Shown: positions 21,895 through 34,499, numbered from the stretch's first letter. The stretch: DNA of 64,000 nt from Sordariomycetes sp. S80-01Y (GCA_037042185.1 JAXQJY010000033.1:2418001-2482000), one strand, 5' to 3'. The notes: generated from the letters alone by a model not told the origin. Numbers and translations are program-made.

Positions 21895-24510
21895 ATGGGA
21901 CCCCGTCAGGTTATCCCAATTGATCAGAACTGGCAGTTCAAACAGGCCGACAAGGACGACTCGGACTACCTGTCTGTCGCGCAGTTCCCTACCAACGTCC
22001 ACCTCGATCTTCTTCACCACAAGCTCATTCCTGATCCCTACATTGGCAAGAATGAGCTTGACATCCAGTGGATCGGTGAGCGAGTCTGGGTCTACAAGAC
22101 CACCTTCTCCTGCTTGAGTGCCTTCAAGGCCAGCGGGGCTGCCAAGGCCGTGTTGGCTTTCGATGGTCTCGACACCTTTGCCACCGTTGTCCTCAACGGT
22201 GAGAAGATTCTGGAGACGGACAACATGTTCATCCCTGAGCGGGTGGATGTCACCAAGTTCCTGAACAAGGATAGTGACAACGAGCTTGTCATCACCTTCG
22301 ACAGCGCCTACCTTCGCGGTTGGGAGTTGGTTGAGAAATACCCAGACCACAAATGGGGTTGCTGGAACGGTGACGTCTCGCGCCTCGCCGTCAGGAAAAC
22401 GCAGTACCACTGGGTGAGTCAAGACACAGCTCAATGGCGGAATTCTCACTCACATATCTAGGGCTGGGACTGGGGTCCTGTAACCCTTTCCTGCGGACCT
22501 TGGCGACCTATCAACCTTGAGATCTATGAGTCACGCATCACTGATTTGTGGGCGAAGATTGACGTCTCAAAGGACTTGAAGACTGCCGAGATCGCTGCCC
22601 ACGCCCCTGTGGAGGGGAGGGCTGGCAATGTGCGTTTCGACATCTCGCTGAATGGCAAGGAGGTTGCGTCGAAAACCGTTGACGTGAGCGAGGATGCGAC
22701 CGCCAAGTTCAAGATCGAGGATCCAGAGCTCTGGTATCCCATCCGGTACGGAAAGCAGCCCCTCTATACCTTGAAGGCAACGCTGCTCGATGGGAAAGAT
22801 GAGGTTGACTCCACGGAGAAGAAGATTGGTCTGCGAAGGGCCGAGCTCGTACAGCATGCACTCAAGGAGCAGCCGGGGACGAGCTTCTTCTTTGAGGTGA
22901 ACAATGTGCCCATCTTCTGCGGTGGAAGTGACTGGATCCCCGCAGATAACTTCATCCCCCGTATCTCAAAGGAGAGGTACTACGACTGGGTGAAGTTGGT
23001 TGCGGATGGGAACCAGTTCATGATCCGCGTGTGGGGTGGCGGCGTCTACGAAGAGCAGGCATTCTATGATGCCTGTGACGAGATGGGTATCCTTGTCTGG
23101 CAAGACTTCATGTTCGGCTGCGGCAACTACCCTGCTTGGCCCGAGCTGCGCGAGTCGATCAAACGTGAGGCCGAGGAAAACGTCAAGCTCCTACGCCACC
23201 ACCCTTCCATCGTTATCTGGGCCGGAAACAACGAGGACTACCAGTACCAGGAGAGCGAGAACCTCACATACGAGCCTGAGAACAAGGACGCCGAGAGCTG
23301 GCTCAAGACTGACTTCCCTGCGCGTTACATCTACGAGAAAATCCTCGCCGATGCTTGCGCAGAGCTGATCCCGGATACCTACTACCACTATGGTAGCCCC
23401 TGGGGTGGCAAGAAGACCACCGACCCTACGACTGGTGACATCCACCAGTGGAACGTTTGGCACGGTTCTCAGGAGAAGTACCAGAACTTCGACAAGCTGG
23501 TCGGGCGCTTTGTCTCCGAGTTTGGTATGGAGGCCTTCCCGTCGGTCAAGACCATCGATGCCTACCTGCCCAAGGGCAAGGATGACCCCGATCGCTACCC
23601 CCAGTCATCGACCGTCGACTTCCACAACAAGGCAGATGGCCACGAGCGCCGCATTGCACTGTACTTGGTGGAGAACTTCCGCTACGCCCCTGATCCGTTG
23701 GAGCACTTCGTCTACTGCACCCAGCTGATGCAGGCCGAGTGTCTTGCCTCTGCGTACCGCCTCTGGAAGCGCGAGTGGAGGGGTCCCGGCAAGGAGTACT
23801 GTGGCGGCGCCCTGGTCTGGCAAATCAACGACTGCTGGCCTGTCACCTCCTGGGCTATCTGTGACTACTACCTTCGTCCCAAACATGCCTACTACACGGT
23901 CAAGCGAGAGATGGCACCCATCTCCATCGGTATGACCCGAAGGGAGCACAAGCACCCCAAGAACAAATACACCCGTGTCGATGTTGAACACCAGACCCAG
24001 ATCGAGATCTGGGGATCGAACCTCCAGCTCGAAGACCTCACGGTTGACTGCGTCGTCAAGGCGTGGGATGTAGAGACTGGCAAGGAGACCTACTCCCAGA
24101 CCGTCTCCTCAGACAAGCTCCTCCCTAAAAACGCCTCCACCGAGATCATCGCGATGGACGTCCCTGTCAAGGAGAAGAATTCCGGTCTCGAGTCCCGCAC
24201 AGTCGTCGGCTCCTACCTCTACCAAAACGGTCGTCAGATCGCCAGGTACGTCAACTGGCCCGAGCCGCTCAAGTACGTGCATCTCCAGAAGCCCAAGCAC
24301 CTGGAGGCCGAGATCTCCAAGGATGGTAAGACGATATCCCTGAGCGCAGAGGTTCCCGTCAAGGGAGTGGCGCTGGAGTGCGACGATGATGGGGTCAAGT
24401 TTGACGATAACTTGATTGACATTGTGCCGGGCGAGGTTGTTACTATTGGTGTGCAGGGGGCGAACAAGGGGACAGTTGTTACGACGAGGTACCTTGGTAT
24501 GCTGGATTAG
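21895..24510 (+). CDS. Beta-mannosidase, glycoside hydrolase family 2 (mndB type)
   Basis: Exons 21895-22413 and 22462-24510 (48-nt intron) give 855 residues, the size of intracellular fungal beta-mannosidase B. Start 21895 has good context (A at -3, G at +4); in-frame ATGs at 21865 and 21775 are weaker. GH2 layout: N-terminal sugar-binding domain (IPIDQNWQFKQ), immunoglobulin-like domain, then the barrel. The acid/base Glu is in WAGNNEDY near residue 430 and the nucleophile Glu in VSEFGMEAFP near 526. GALVWQINDCWPVTSW and DYYLRPKHAYYTVKRE are family-diagnostic. There is no signal peptide, so it probably hydrolyses short beta-1,4-manno-oligosaccharides in the cytosol after uptake, consistent with several sugar transporters nearby. 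Confidence 0.92.
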
Positions 24511-24667
24511 ACATAGATTTCTGGTATGGAAATGATCAAGAGCACTGATCAGCACCAACGATTTCCCTCCTATGCAATAGGACTATCTTTGGGTGAATAC
24601 AGTAGTATTCCTATCTTGGGATCCCCACCTGGAGGGATCCCCACCTGGAGTATACGTGACGAGTCCG

Positions 24668-27106
24668 TCAGACCGGCTCCCTTGTAGATCGATCATCAGA
24701 AGAGAGTACCTTCGGCGCTCTCTGTTCGCCGGATGCCACCGACTGGGTTGAGCCTCTCCCCAAACCTACAAAATAACAAAGACTCACAGCTGCCGCCTGC
24801 AGAACGGTCCATAGCTTCGGCTGCCTCCGTCTGACGGCCGGCGGCCCATCCGAAGGCGCCTCGTCTGGGTAGTTGCGAGGGATGAGTCGACCCAACTGGA
24901 AGACCCACGTGCTCGTCCAGGGGAAGGTGTAAGTCATGGTCATTAGCACAAGCACGCCCAGGAGAAACCAAGTGTAGCTCGCGTGCTGTCGAAAATCTAT
25001 CTCGATGCTGTTTCCGCACACAGCCTGTGGGCTCCGTCAGCAAGCGTCCACATCCGGAGAGACAAGTTTGGCCTACGGCGGCAAGATTCAGGGGGAGATA
25101 GATCATGGTCAGATAGGCCAGGAGCTTTAGGTTTGCGTTGGTGCGGTTTGCCTGTGAGAACTCCTCGAGGGACGCCGCACTTTGTAGCTACCCTTATGAT
25201 TAGCGTTCTAAGTTTGATGGGACTTCTTGGAGAAAAGCTCACGTCTTGTCTCAACGACTTGACGTCCTGCAACATACTGTCCATCTTCTTGGAGAGAGCG
25301 CTGGTCTTCGTGCTTAGCGCCCTTCGTACCTGGCTGAAGTCGTGCTTCATAATGTCATAATGATCGAAGTGAGCGTGGTCAGGGGAGACAATGCACTCCT
25401 CGGCTTTGTCGAAGTCGCTCCCTGTGGCCTCGACCCAGCGTATGGCTGTGCGGAGGAGGCGAATGATGTCGAAGTAAAGATTGCTCTTCGTTGACCCCCT
25501 GGAGAGCCTGCTGAGGTCTCCTTGCGAAAAGATGTCCTGGGGACGTCAGCAGTGGCCCTTTCCATATTATGACGCGAAAGGAGTCTAACTAACTTCGTCG
25601 TGCAGCAGGGCTTCCACCGCGGCTATGAAGCTCATCCAGTTCGAATACCACATGTTGAGGGCCGCGAAGTACAGGGCCAGAAAGCCGAAAACTGGAGTAA
25701 GTGGCCCCTCAAAAGACTCCAGCTGCTTCCGTATCACCTCATGCAAGGATGCAGGCTGGTCCTCAAGCTCCTCAGATCCCGGAGAAACGAGCAAGAGCCC
25801 ATTGTATCTCCTAGATATAGGGTTTTGGGCGTGGACATTTCGATACCGCGCCAACACCGCGATAGACATACGCTTCTCTGCGATCCGTGCTGTTCTCGTC
25901 GAAGTGTGGAAACAGCGAGTAACCCGGCTGAGCTTGAACCCTGGACTCCGAGCATCTTTGCGGGAGCTATCGTGTTTATCAATCCCTAGACACCTTAAGT
26001 GGTGAAAGATGGAGGAAAATGTGCCCGTGCAGCCATTCCATGGGCCGTAGGCAATGTTGTCCCTTTCAGTATCCAACTGACTCACCAGCGGCATGAAGAA
26101 CCTGTCCAGTTGCCCGAATCTTCTCTGGTCGGTACGTAGGTCTCCAGCATAGAGGTTTCCTTCCAGGAGATGGCTGGCGGTCTGCACGAGTTGAGGGACT
26201 GTGAGGCTTCTGGCGCAATCGCCCAGTATAAGATAGCTACAACAGTCAGTTTGGCTAGAATGCAGAAAGAACAAAGACACACCAAATTGAACCTGTCAAT
26301 TGGGGCTCCGTCGCAACGACTCCCCTCATTCTCTTGGACAGAGTAGGGCCGAAAGGGCTTATATTGAGAGCTACCACGTCTTTGGATATGATGTGTTCCC
26401 CTTCATGCAGCCAACGCCAATGATGCCAGGAAGGCTGATGGATGGTCTCGGATGCGTCTGTGGTCGTAAGAGACTGCGGCCACCGCGCGGTCAAACAGCG
26501 TATCATTCGAAGCGTGGCAGGGGGCGGAGACAGAGACCACTTTGGAGGCTCTGGCGTAAAAGCTAAGCAGTGCTCATAAGTGTGCTCGGAGAGAGGCGGT
26601 CGTGAAGCGAAACTTTCGGGTAGCAGTTCGATGGCTGTAACGGCGACTGGGTCCCCGGGGAGGATTATCCCACGGCACAATAACCTCTCTGCCATGAACC
26701 CCCCGAGAACGACTATTGTTTCTTTGCAAGATAACACATCCGTCAAGGGGCGTCTTGAAAGGGACTCGAAAGTGGTTGTGAGGGCTCTGAAGAGGGATTC
26801 ATGGACCACCTCGAAGTGTGTTGGAGACGCTGGAGGAGCTTCCGAAGTAGAGTCCGAACCAGTGCTTTCTTCGCTTCCCACAAACCAATCCGTTAGGATC
26901 TGTCGCACCCAGCCGCTCCTCCCGAGTGCACCACTGATGCGACCTCTTGTCGACAGTTGTTGGTGCTCGTTGCTCTGCTCGCTCGGGCAATAAGTCTGCA
27001 GCGGCTGATCATGCCAGCCCGCGCCAACTCCCAAAGAGCTTTGAAGCTCGTACGACTGGCTTGTTTGTTCGAGCTGGTCGTCGTCCACGGGTAGCCCCGA
27101 AGCCAT
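24668..27106 (-). CDS. CorA-like two-TM protein
   Basis: Five exons: 27106-26283, 26236-25594, 25536-25243, 25151-25077, 25024-24668; 2193 nt, 730 residues. Introns are 46-91 nt. The N-terminal 270 residues are unrecognised. The middle holds long helices (KHDFSQVRRALSTKTSAL, MDSMLQDVKSLRQD), followed by the pair typical of CorA-fold proteins: ANRTNANLKLLAYLTMIYLPLNLAA and YTWFLLGVLVLMTMTYTFPW. The GMN selectivity motif of true CorA Mg2+ channels is absent, so transport is doubtful; many fungal paralogues share this layout with unknown role. Inside the last exon, 24787-24743 looks like a 45-nt stop-free intron and may be spliced. The start at 27106 and the 26282-26237 intron are the least certain parts. 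Confidence 0.65.
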
Positions 27107-27929
27107 ATTGGCAGAGCTGGCTCAGAACAATAAGGGCAACGAAAAATAAGAAAATACGCCCTGAGAGTAGATTTAATGGCCTCAGTGGCCTTGAAAGAGC
27201 TCGCTGAGTATGGACTTGCGCTTACATGCTCATATATGTAGAGCACATGGCGAACATGGGCCTCCGCATGGTACGATAACCGATATACAAAGCAGAATCG
27301 CACCTGCGTTTGGATTCGAGGTGGTGGTCTGATCGGACACCCGTAACTTCAACGTAACTTGTTTAAATGGGTAGATGAGTTTGGCAGTGGAAGCCGGGCT
27401 GTAAGGAGACTGGCTCGAAGAGCCCCCCCTTTTAAGGTCGAAGAAAATAAACGATCGAATCGAAGTAGACTGATAAGCCTCAATGGGGGTCACATATTGA
27501 GTAAGCCCAAGTCTGCATGAAATAGCCCAAGGGCAAGGGGAGTCGTGTTGTTGCAGGCATCGACGTCGTGGAACCCAGCGGGGAACTGGTTTGGTGCAAT
27601 GGCTGAAGGCTGTAAGCGAGACCAGGCAGTCTGTACATGCTGCGGAACGCTATATGGTTCGCAACTCTTTTTTGCCGTTCACCTCGGGAAACAGACGAGC
27701 GAAGGCGATTATATCACAGGGGGCAGAAGCTGAGCAAATAGAGTATCTATCCCGTTGGCCGCTCTGCCGACCGCCATGAATCGCGCACAGAAAGTCCTAG
27801 TGCTTTCACTTGGGTTGCTCAACCGGATCCTGGCCGGCCTCGGGAGAGAAACTCGAACTTCCTTAACTTCAAATAGCGGCTGTTGAGCGTCGACCACCCA
27901 AGGTCCGCACGATCCAGATCTTGGTCGAT
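27107..27929. other. Intergenic region
   Basis: Upstream region of the CorA-like gene. No frame here has recognisable features. It borders the decayed gene that starts near 27.95 kb. Confidence 0.4.
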
Positions 27930-27949
27930 TCAAATATCACGTCTGGTAA

Positions 27950-28640
27950 AAGATGCGGTAGAAGCTCACATACTCCCGTCGTTGCAATCCGAAGCACTTC
28001 CTTTCGAGAGCCTACTCCAGCTTCCCAAATGGAAGCGAGTTTCTCGGCAGCTATACATGGATACTGTCGTGGATCGAGTGCCTCTTCACCCGCTTGAGAC
28101 GCTCAATGTCGTCAACTGGCCGTCTTGTTGCGGTAGAGTTGCTGGAAAATTTGCCAGAATCAGTGCTTCTAAAATTCTCAATCGAATATTGAGACCAACG
28201 GTAATTCTTTCTGGAGATTACTGGTTCCGGATGGTAACCCCATCTCTTGGTGCGACTCTTTTGAGGGAACCCTCCCAACGGTGGATGAGCAGGCATTCGG
28301 CTATGACAGCTTGCGGGTCTATCATGTGGCCTCGGATGCGAGCCTTGGTGAGATTCAACGAAAGTATCATACGCCATGTGCTCGTACAACGCAGCCGTGA
28401 GACATTACCCAAGGCCTGCGTCCTTTCCAGACACCCAAAGCGTTCGCCAAACTCCGGAGGCTGCATCTGGATCCGGCCTGGCCAACGAGGGAACGCCTCG
28501 GTAGTGAAAACTTCAGCTTTGACAGGCCATAAGCGAAAGATCATTTTTCACTTCTTCGCACAAAGCCGCTTGACATCGCGTTGGACTGGCCGACTGTTGC
28601 AAAGATTAAGCACTTCCTTGTTGTCAGAATCTCAGCTGGG
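27950..28640 (+). pseudogene. Decayed protein gene, possibly F-box/LRR-like
   Basis: Protein-like sequence can be followed through two frames. The first segment (about 27967-28185) reads CNPKHFLSRAYSSFPNGSEF, WILSWIECLFTRLRR and LLENLPESVLLKFSIEY, then hits TGA. The reading continues one frame over from about 28180 with TNGNSFWRLLVPDGNPI, FGYDSLRVYHVASDASLGEI, then TGA near 28402, FAKLRRLHLDPAWPTRERL, then TAA near 28530. The LRRLHLD-like strand and LPESVLL resemble fungal F-box/leucine-rich proteins, but the family call is weak. At least one frameshift and two internal stops mean it is not a functional gene as it stands; unknown introns could explain part of this. Confidence 0.45.
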
Positions 28641-29491
28641 CCAGCGTTCTGTCGGACCGACTTGACCCGAGCATTAACAATTTCGCGCGACAAATCCACT
28701 CGAAAACTCAACTTAACTCGCCAGCACATCTTTCCCACCACCACCAGAGTCAGTCAGTCAATCAGTCTCAGCGACACAAACGAACCGTCACGAGCAGCGC
28801 CATGAAGTCATGGCTCATCCTCTTGCGGTTCCAGTTGCTTCCGAAAAGCAAAGTCGTCGACTCGGCTCTCCGCGCAGCCCATGTGCTCTTTTGCGAAACG
28901 CAGCATCCAAGCCCAGCCACTCTTCACCCTCGACGAGTCTTCCTCCGCGAAGATCTTCCTCGCTGAACACGTCTTGTGCGACGCGCAGGAAGTCGGCTGG
29001 CAACGTGAATCAGCGCGTCACCGTTGTTTCTTCCCCTCGGGGAGGTCTCGACGGGGACGCGCTGGCTGCTAGACGAATTTGGACCATCATAGTCCGCGAC
29101 TGCGCGGCAATCAGCCAACGTTACGCAGTCGAGGCTCCAAGCGCTCCTACATCCATTGCTTCAGTTGATTTTGAATGACTTAGGTAGATTGAGTCGGGCT
29201 CGAAGCGTGCCTAGGTAACCAGATCGTCGCGTAGGCTCAGCTTTATATCGTTATTGCTGGAACTAGTACTGGCCAAGGTAGTACCTAGCTTCCATCTAAG
29301 CGTGCTCGAGTGTGATCATCGGTGCCAAAGACGTCACCCTATCGTCGACCCGTCCCGCTTCCGAGGCACCTCCATACACGTAGCATTCAATCAACACCAT
29401 CTTGCCATCGTAATCCCACATCCAGTCCATCTTCAACTACTTCACGTTATTTTGCAGCTCCGTTGTCCCGTCTAAGCAGCGGCTGGCCAAG
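28641..29491. other. Upstream region of malic enzyme
   Basis: Contains a C/A-rich leader-like stretch ending at an ATG at 28802 that opens a 54-codon frame (MKSWLILLRFQLLPKSKVVD at its start), and a 122-codon frame from 28810 rich in Ser/Arg. Neither shows a family motif, so I do not call a gene. The last 200 bp is the pyrimidine-rich promoter/leader of malic enzyme. Confidence 0.35.
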
Positions 29492-31490
29492 ATGACTTCT
29501 GGCAACAAGCCCTCCAAGTTCGGCCACCTGCCTCTCAGCACCCACGGGCCCGTCGACTGCGCTCTCACGGGAACAGCACTTTTGAACACGCCTTACCTCA
29601 ACAAGGGCTCAGCTTTCCCTGCCGAGGAGCGACAGACGTTCGGCCTCGCCGGCCTTCTTCCTTCGCGCATCCAGACGCTAGAGCAGCAGACAAAGCGCGC
29701 GTATCAGCAATACTCCTCCAGACCAGATGACCTGGCCAAGAACACTTTTCTTACCTCTTTGAAGGACCAGAATGAGGTGCTCTATTACAAGGTAGGCTGC
29801 ATAATCCGTCATTGATAACGCCGGGGCTGATCGAGTGAAGCTTCTCCAAGAGCACCTGAAGGAAATGTTCAGCGTAGTTTATACACCAACTGAAGGCGAC
29901 GCCATCCAGAACTATTCTCGGCTCTTCCGTAGACCAGAAGGCTGCTATCTAAACATCAAAGAGCAGGATCAAGTCCATGCCAACCTGTCCCAATGGGGAA
30001 CCCCCGATGACATCGACTACATCGTCGTAACAGGCTAGCCTCACTTTCCCTGTCCCAAGACCGTCACTGACTTTAGTAGATGGCGAAGAGATATTGGGAA
30101 TCGGCGACCAGGGCGTTGGCGGGGTTCTCATATCCGTTGCCAAACTCGTCCTCACTACCCTCTGCGCTGGAATCCACCCCAGCCGCTGTCTACCCGTCGT
30201 CCTCGACTGCGGAACCGACAACAAGCAGCTCTTGGAGGATGATCTCTACCTGGGCTTACGCCATGAGCGGATCCGCGGAGACAAGTATAACAGCTTCGTC
30301 GATAACTTTGTCAAGTCCGCAAGGGAGCTATATCCCAAGGCCTACATCCACTTCGAAGACTTTGGCCTCGACAACGGCAAGCCCCCTTTTACCCTCGCTG
30401 TCCGAAATCGAAGCTAACCAGCCCCAGCAAGACGTCTGCTGGATCTTTATCGCCCGAAAATCCCGTGCTTCAATGACGATGTTCAAGGAACAGGCTGCGT
30501 CACCCTCGCAGCCATCATGGCAGGCCTGCACGTCAACGGCCTCAAACTACCTGACATCAAGCTGGTAATCTTCGGCGCCGGATCAGCAGGCGTAGGGATC
30601 GCGGATCAAGTGCGCGACGCCATTGCTACGGAGGGTAATATTAGCCACGAGGAAGCCGCGAAGCAGATCTGGTAAGGAAGAGTCGCCCCCGACTTCGCAG
30701 GTCTGAGCTTGTACTAACCCCATGTAGGCTGATCGACAAGCCGGGTCTCTTGACAACCAAATCCAGCGTCAATGCCGCCCGTAAAGGCTACCTTAAAGAG
30801 TGGACAGAGGATGCTACAGACCTTCATACCGTCGTCAGGACTGTCCACCCCAACGTCCTAGTCGGCACTTCCACCGTCCCAGGATCCTTCACAGAATCCA
30901 TTGTCAAGGACATGCACGCCCACTGCACTCGCCCTATAATCTTTCCTTTGTCAAACCCAACGAGGCTCCACGAGGCCAAGCCTGCTGACTTGCTGAAGTG
31001 GACGAACGGCCAAGCCCTGGTAGCCACTGGCTCGCCCTTCGACCCCGTCAGCGGACCATGGGGCAAGGACGGGGAAGAAATTCAGATCGAGGTCGCAGAG
31101 TGCAACAACAGCGTGGTTTTCCCGGGCATCGGTCTCGGCGCTGTCCTTTCGAGAGCCAGGTTGCTGACTGACAGGATGCTCGTCGCGGCGGTTCAGGGCG
31201 TGGCGGCCATGAGCCCCACCATGAAGAGCGCGACCGCCCCCTTGCTACCTGACGTGATGGACGTAAAGGAGGTCAGCGTTCGCGTGGCGAGGTGTGTTAT
31301 TCAAGCCGCCGTGGAGGAGGGTGGCGCGACGCAAGAAGGAATACCCAGTGACACAGCCGAGCTAGACGAATGGATCATGGAGCAGATGTGGGAACCAAAG
31401 TATCGGCCTCTGAGGTTTGTTGAGATGGAAATGTCAAATAGGGCTGCTAGGGGCGAGTTGAAGAAGGCAGGGACGGTGCATCGAAGGTGA
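29492..31490 (+). CDS. NAD(P)-dependent malic enzyme
   Basis: Five exons: 29492-29791, 29841-30033, 30080-30376, 30428-30671, 30728-31490; 1797 nt, 598 residues. Start has strong context (AAGATGA). Motifs in order: FGLAGLLPSRIQTLEQQ, SVVYTPTEGDAIQNYS, VVTDGEEILGIGDQGVGG, HFEDFGLDNARRLLDLYR, CFNDDVQGTG, then the dinucleotide-binding IFGAGSAGVGIADQV and FPLSNPT. It decarboxylates malate to pyruvate with NAD(P)+ reduction; cytosolic or mitochondrial location is not clear, and no strong presequence is seen. Introns 2 (30034-30079) and 3 (30377-30427) begin with GC rather than GT; no GT alternative of reasonable length preserves the conserved protein. It converges with MTC1 across 158 bp. Confidence 0.93.
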
Positions 31491-31648
31491 ACTAAGGGCA
31501 GAGATCGATCAATGAATTAATACAAGAGATGTCGTGGTTGGTGAAATACTAGCACAGCAATGACAAAGTATCCATCATCCAACCCTACCAAACGCCAACC
31601 TACCTTGAAACCAAATGCTCTGCACTATCGTCTCCGGGTTCGGTGCAA

Positions 31649-33225
31649 TCAGATGACCCCGGCCCTTGCAGCTTCGCCGGCATTGTCGTCGATCAGTTCC
31701 TCCACACGCTTCTTGCCCCTTCCGAGGCCTCCCTCGCCAACACCCATCCTCCTGGCCACGTAACGCTGTGCCACGACACCTACGGACAGACTGAGAAGCT
31801 CCTCGATCCACTCGGCCACCCACTCCCTCGGGTCGACACCCCCACTGTCCACAATGTCCCTGATCTCGTCAGGGAGCTCGCTGGGATCAGCTGGCTGGTC
31901 CTCTTCGGTGGACTTGGGAGTCAGTGGTGCCGGGGCGTCAAGCCACTTCGCCCAGCGAGCTGGCATGCTTTGACTGACGGTGGAGTACTCGATCTCATGC
32001 ACCGGGTCGAGAATGTAGACTGCAAAGCAGATAAGCTCATCTGGTTCGGTGGGATCCTGAACGGCCGATGCCTCCTTCTCCTTTTCAGCCGAAGTGCTAC
32101 CCGCGAAAAGGTTCTTATCAGAGTCCATCAAGATAGCCTGAACCGCGAGGAAGAGGTCAGAAGTTCGAACAGGGTTCGACTCGCTCAAGACCTCAGTAGC
32201 GCGGATCTTGGCCTCTTCAATTCCGCCATGAGCAGAGAAGTACTCGTTCGCGTAGCCTTCCGCTCCAGCTCGGCATAGCTTTGTACCTTCGACTATGCCC
32301 TTGACGAAGCCGAGCTCACGAGGAGAATCGGCCTGGCGCCACCAGGGTCCATCGTGCCAGCCAGCAGAGCCGTCGCTCGATCGCCGAGAGCTGTTTTCGT
32401 GCCCACGCTGGACCACTAGCAGGTCACCGCCTTCAACTTGAGACATGACGCGCGCAAAGACGCCGTGAATCAAGGGATCGAGCGAAGGGTACCCGACGAG
32501 GTCGTGGGTGATGTGGATAAGGAGGCGCTCGTGCGACCCGATCGGCGGAGCGAGCGTGTGAAGGATGTTCGTAAACGTCGGCATAGCAAGATGGCGCAGC
32601 TCGTCGCCTACACTGTCAGCTTTCCCTTGATCATTCCATAGTTGAGCGCCTTCTTACCGTAGTTGCGAAGAGTTCGGATGTCAACGTTGCGCAGTCCCTT
32701 GACTTGGTCCGCCCACTTCTTAGCCTCCTCATTCTGTTGCATCTCCTTGTAGGCAGACTCAGCCTGCTTCATGGCCGCATTGGCAGTCGCACTCGCCGTA
32801 GACAACAAGCCTCCCCACCAGCCTCCCCCGGACTGTTGAGCTGGCTGGGTCTGCTCTACAGGGCCTCTCTTTTCGGACTCGTGGAGCTCGGAGCTAGTCG
32901 CACTCGGCGTAAAACTAGCCTTGAGGCTACGCGCGCTGTCGGTCGACTTACGAGCGGCAGCAGATACGGCATCGGTAGGAGGAGTTGCGGTTGATCGTCG
33001 ACCGCCATCTTTGATCCGAGGAGTGTGAGGTCGGGAGGATGCCTGTTCGGAGGCGAGCTGGGACTCGAGGTCGGCCAGAGGGTCGTCGCCTTTCGGCTTG
33101 GAAGCTGCGGCGGTCTTGGATTTGGAAGCAGTCGTCTTCTTGGATTTCGATTCGTCGCCGATGCCTTCGAAGAGATCATCGAGGTTGTCTTCGGCGGCGG
33201 GGGCCTTTGTCTTCTTGGAGGCCAT
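31649..33225 (-). CDS. MTC1: Maintenance of telomere capping protein 1
   Basis: Exons 33225-32658 and 32607-31649 (50-nt intron, GTAAGA...GTGTAG) give 508 residues. The start MASKKTKAPAAEDNLDDLFE, the WWGGLLSTASATANAAMKQA segment and the long C-terminal domain (MPTFTNILHTLAPPIGSHERL joined from exon 2, WDGPWWRQADSPRE-like GWHDGPWWRQ, LICFAVYILDPVHEIEYSTVSQ, PREWVAEWIEELLSLSVGV) are the recognised layout of fungal MTC1. The family was named from synthetic interaction with telomere-capping mutants in yeast; its biochemical role is not established. The first 130 residues are low-complexity, Lys/Ser/Ala-rich and probably disordered. Confidence 0.88.
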
Positions 33226-34499
33226 GGTGGGTTGGAGGAGCAACAGTTGGACGGAACAGTGAAGGATACAGACCGATAAGTGTGCGGCCGAGGATTCAAT
33301 GTCAATAAAACAATGCACTCTCGCGTGCGATGGGTCTGGGCTGCAAGTGAGGTGATGTTGAGCTCCGTGAGCTTGTGGTGTGCAGTCTGGAGTACGGAGG
33401 GGTGCGTCACGTTGGAGGTCGTGGAGAGCCCCTTCCGCGTCACTTACAGAGCTCTGCCCTCGGACCAGATTAAATGTTAGCCTGGCGAGCCTGGGAGCTC
33501 GGGAGATTCAGCACGCCGGACCCGATCCACCATGACGGCATCCGCGACCATAATACGCCCCGTGCAAGTACGAGTTGACTCGAGGAAGAAGTAAATCCAA
33601 ATCCAGCATGACTGTTATTCTTGCTATTGTCGTCAAAATCAATAGCGCGCCCGCTGAACTCCCGCGTCTCTGTTGAGCTTGAGGTGAAAAAGGCATTTCG
33701 CGAAGACGGGTGCAGATGAGAAGCATGTAGATGCACCAGATCGCGCTCGATGGGGACTAGTGCATGCCGGATAGTATATGTGATTGGCTGTCGGCTACTC
33801 CCTCGCTGTCGGGACAGTGGGCTTCAGGGGACACCAGGCGCCGACAGTCCACTGTGAGACGGTACCAAATAAACCCTGAGGAGGCTGGCACAGCGGGTAC
33901 GGTCCGGTGACATTGGCGGCGGCTGATTGGCCTGGCTTACTCGGGCTGCAAGTGGAGCCTCACAGACTGAAGTGAGTCGAGCTCAGCATCGCGAGGCCAC
34001 TGCAGAGAAGCAACAGGCAAAGGAGACGAACAGGTGAGAAGACACTGACACCGGCATTGCCTCACCACGTCTCGCTGCTCAACCACCACCTCTTCCGCTT
34101 CTTCATCACGTCTCTGACGAGCGCGTATTGCGTCTGCACCCGACATTCACCTGCTGCGATTCTTGCTGCGCAGGACAGACGCTGCGTTCTGGGGACAAAT
34201 TTCTACCACCTGACACGCCTTTGCCTCTCTCTACGCAGACGGGCAGCATCACACTTGACACCCTACTCTTTGCACCTCCCTGGCTCATCGACGACAGCTA
34301 CACCTATCTCTTGAGGAACTTCAAGCGTGCTTCACGGCACTGCTCATCCAGTGCATGGTCGCGCTCGCGTGTTGTTACTTACACTGACTTCTCTCCCTGA
34401 CGGCTAGGAGAAGTCGAGGTGGTACTACGGGTGCAACGCCTTGCTTCTCACCAGCCTCACGACGCGATCCATCCCAGAAACAGGCAAAGCACTGACAAG
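33226..34499. promoter_or_regulatory. Divergent intergenic region
   Basis: 1274 bp between MTC1 and the AT-hook gene, which diverge. The last 450 bp before 34500 is pyrimidine-rich leader-like sequence. No gene or RNA seen. Confidence 0.45.

Noticed and set aside
26255-26282. 28-nt intron in the CorA-like gene
   Set aside because: Too short for a fungal spliceosomal intron; a TAG acceptor further on gives a 46-nt intron with a CTGAC branch site and the same frame.
27883-28665. 260-codon plus-strand open frame
   Set aside because: Its composition is Arg/Ser-rich and motif-free, whereas protein-like sequence in the same DNA lies in the other two frames; it is a shadow of the decayed gene.
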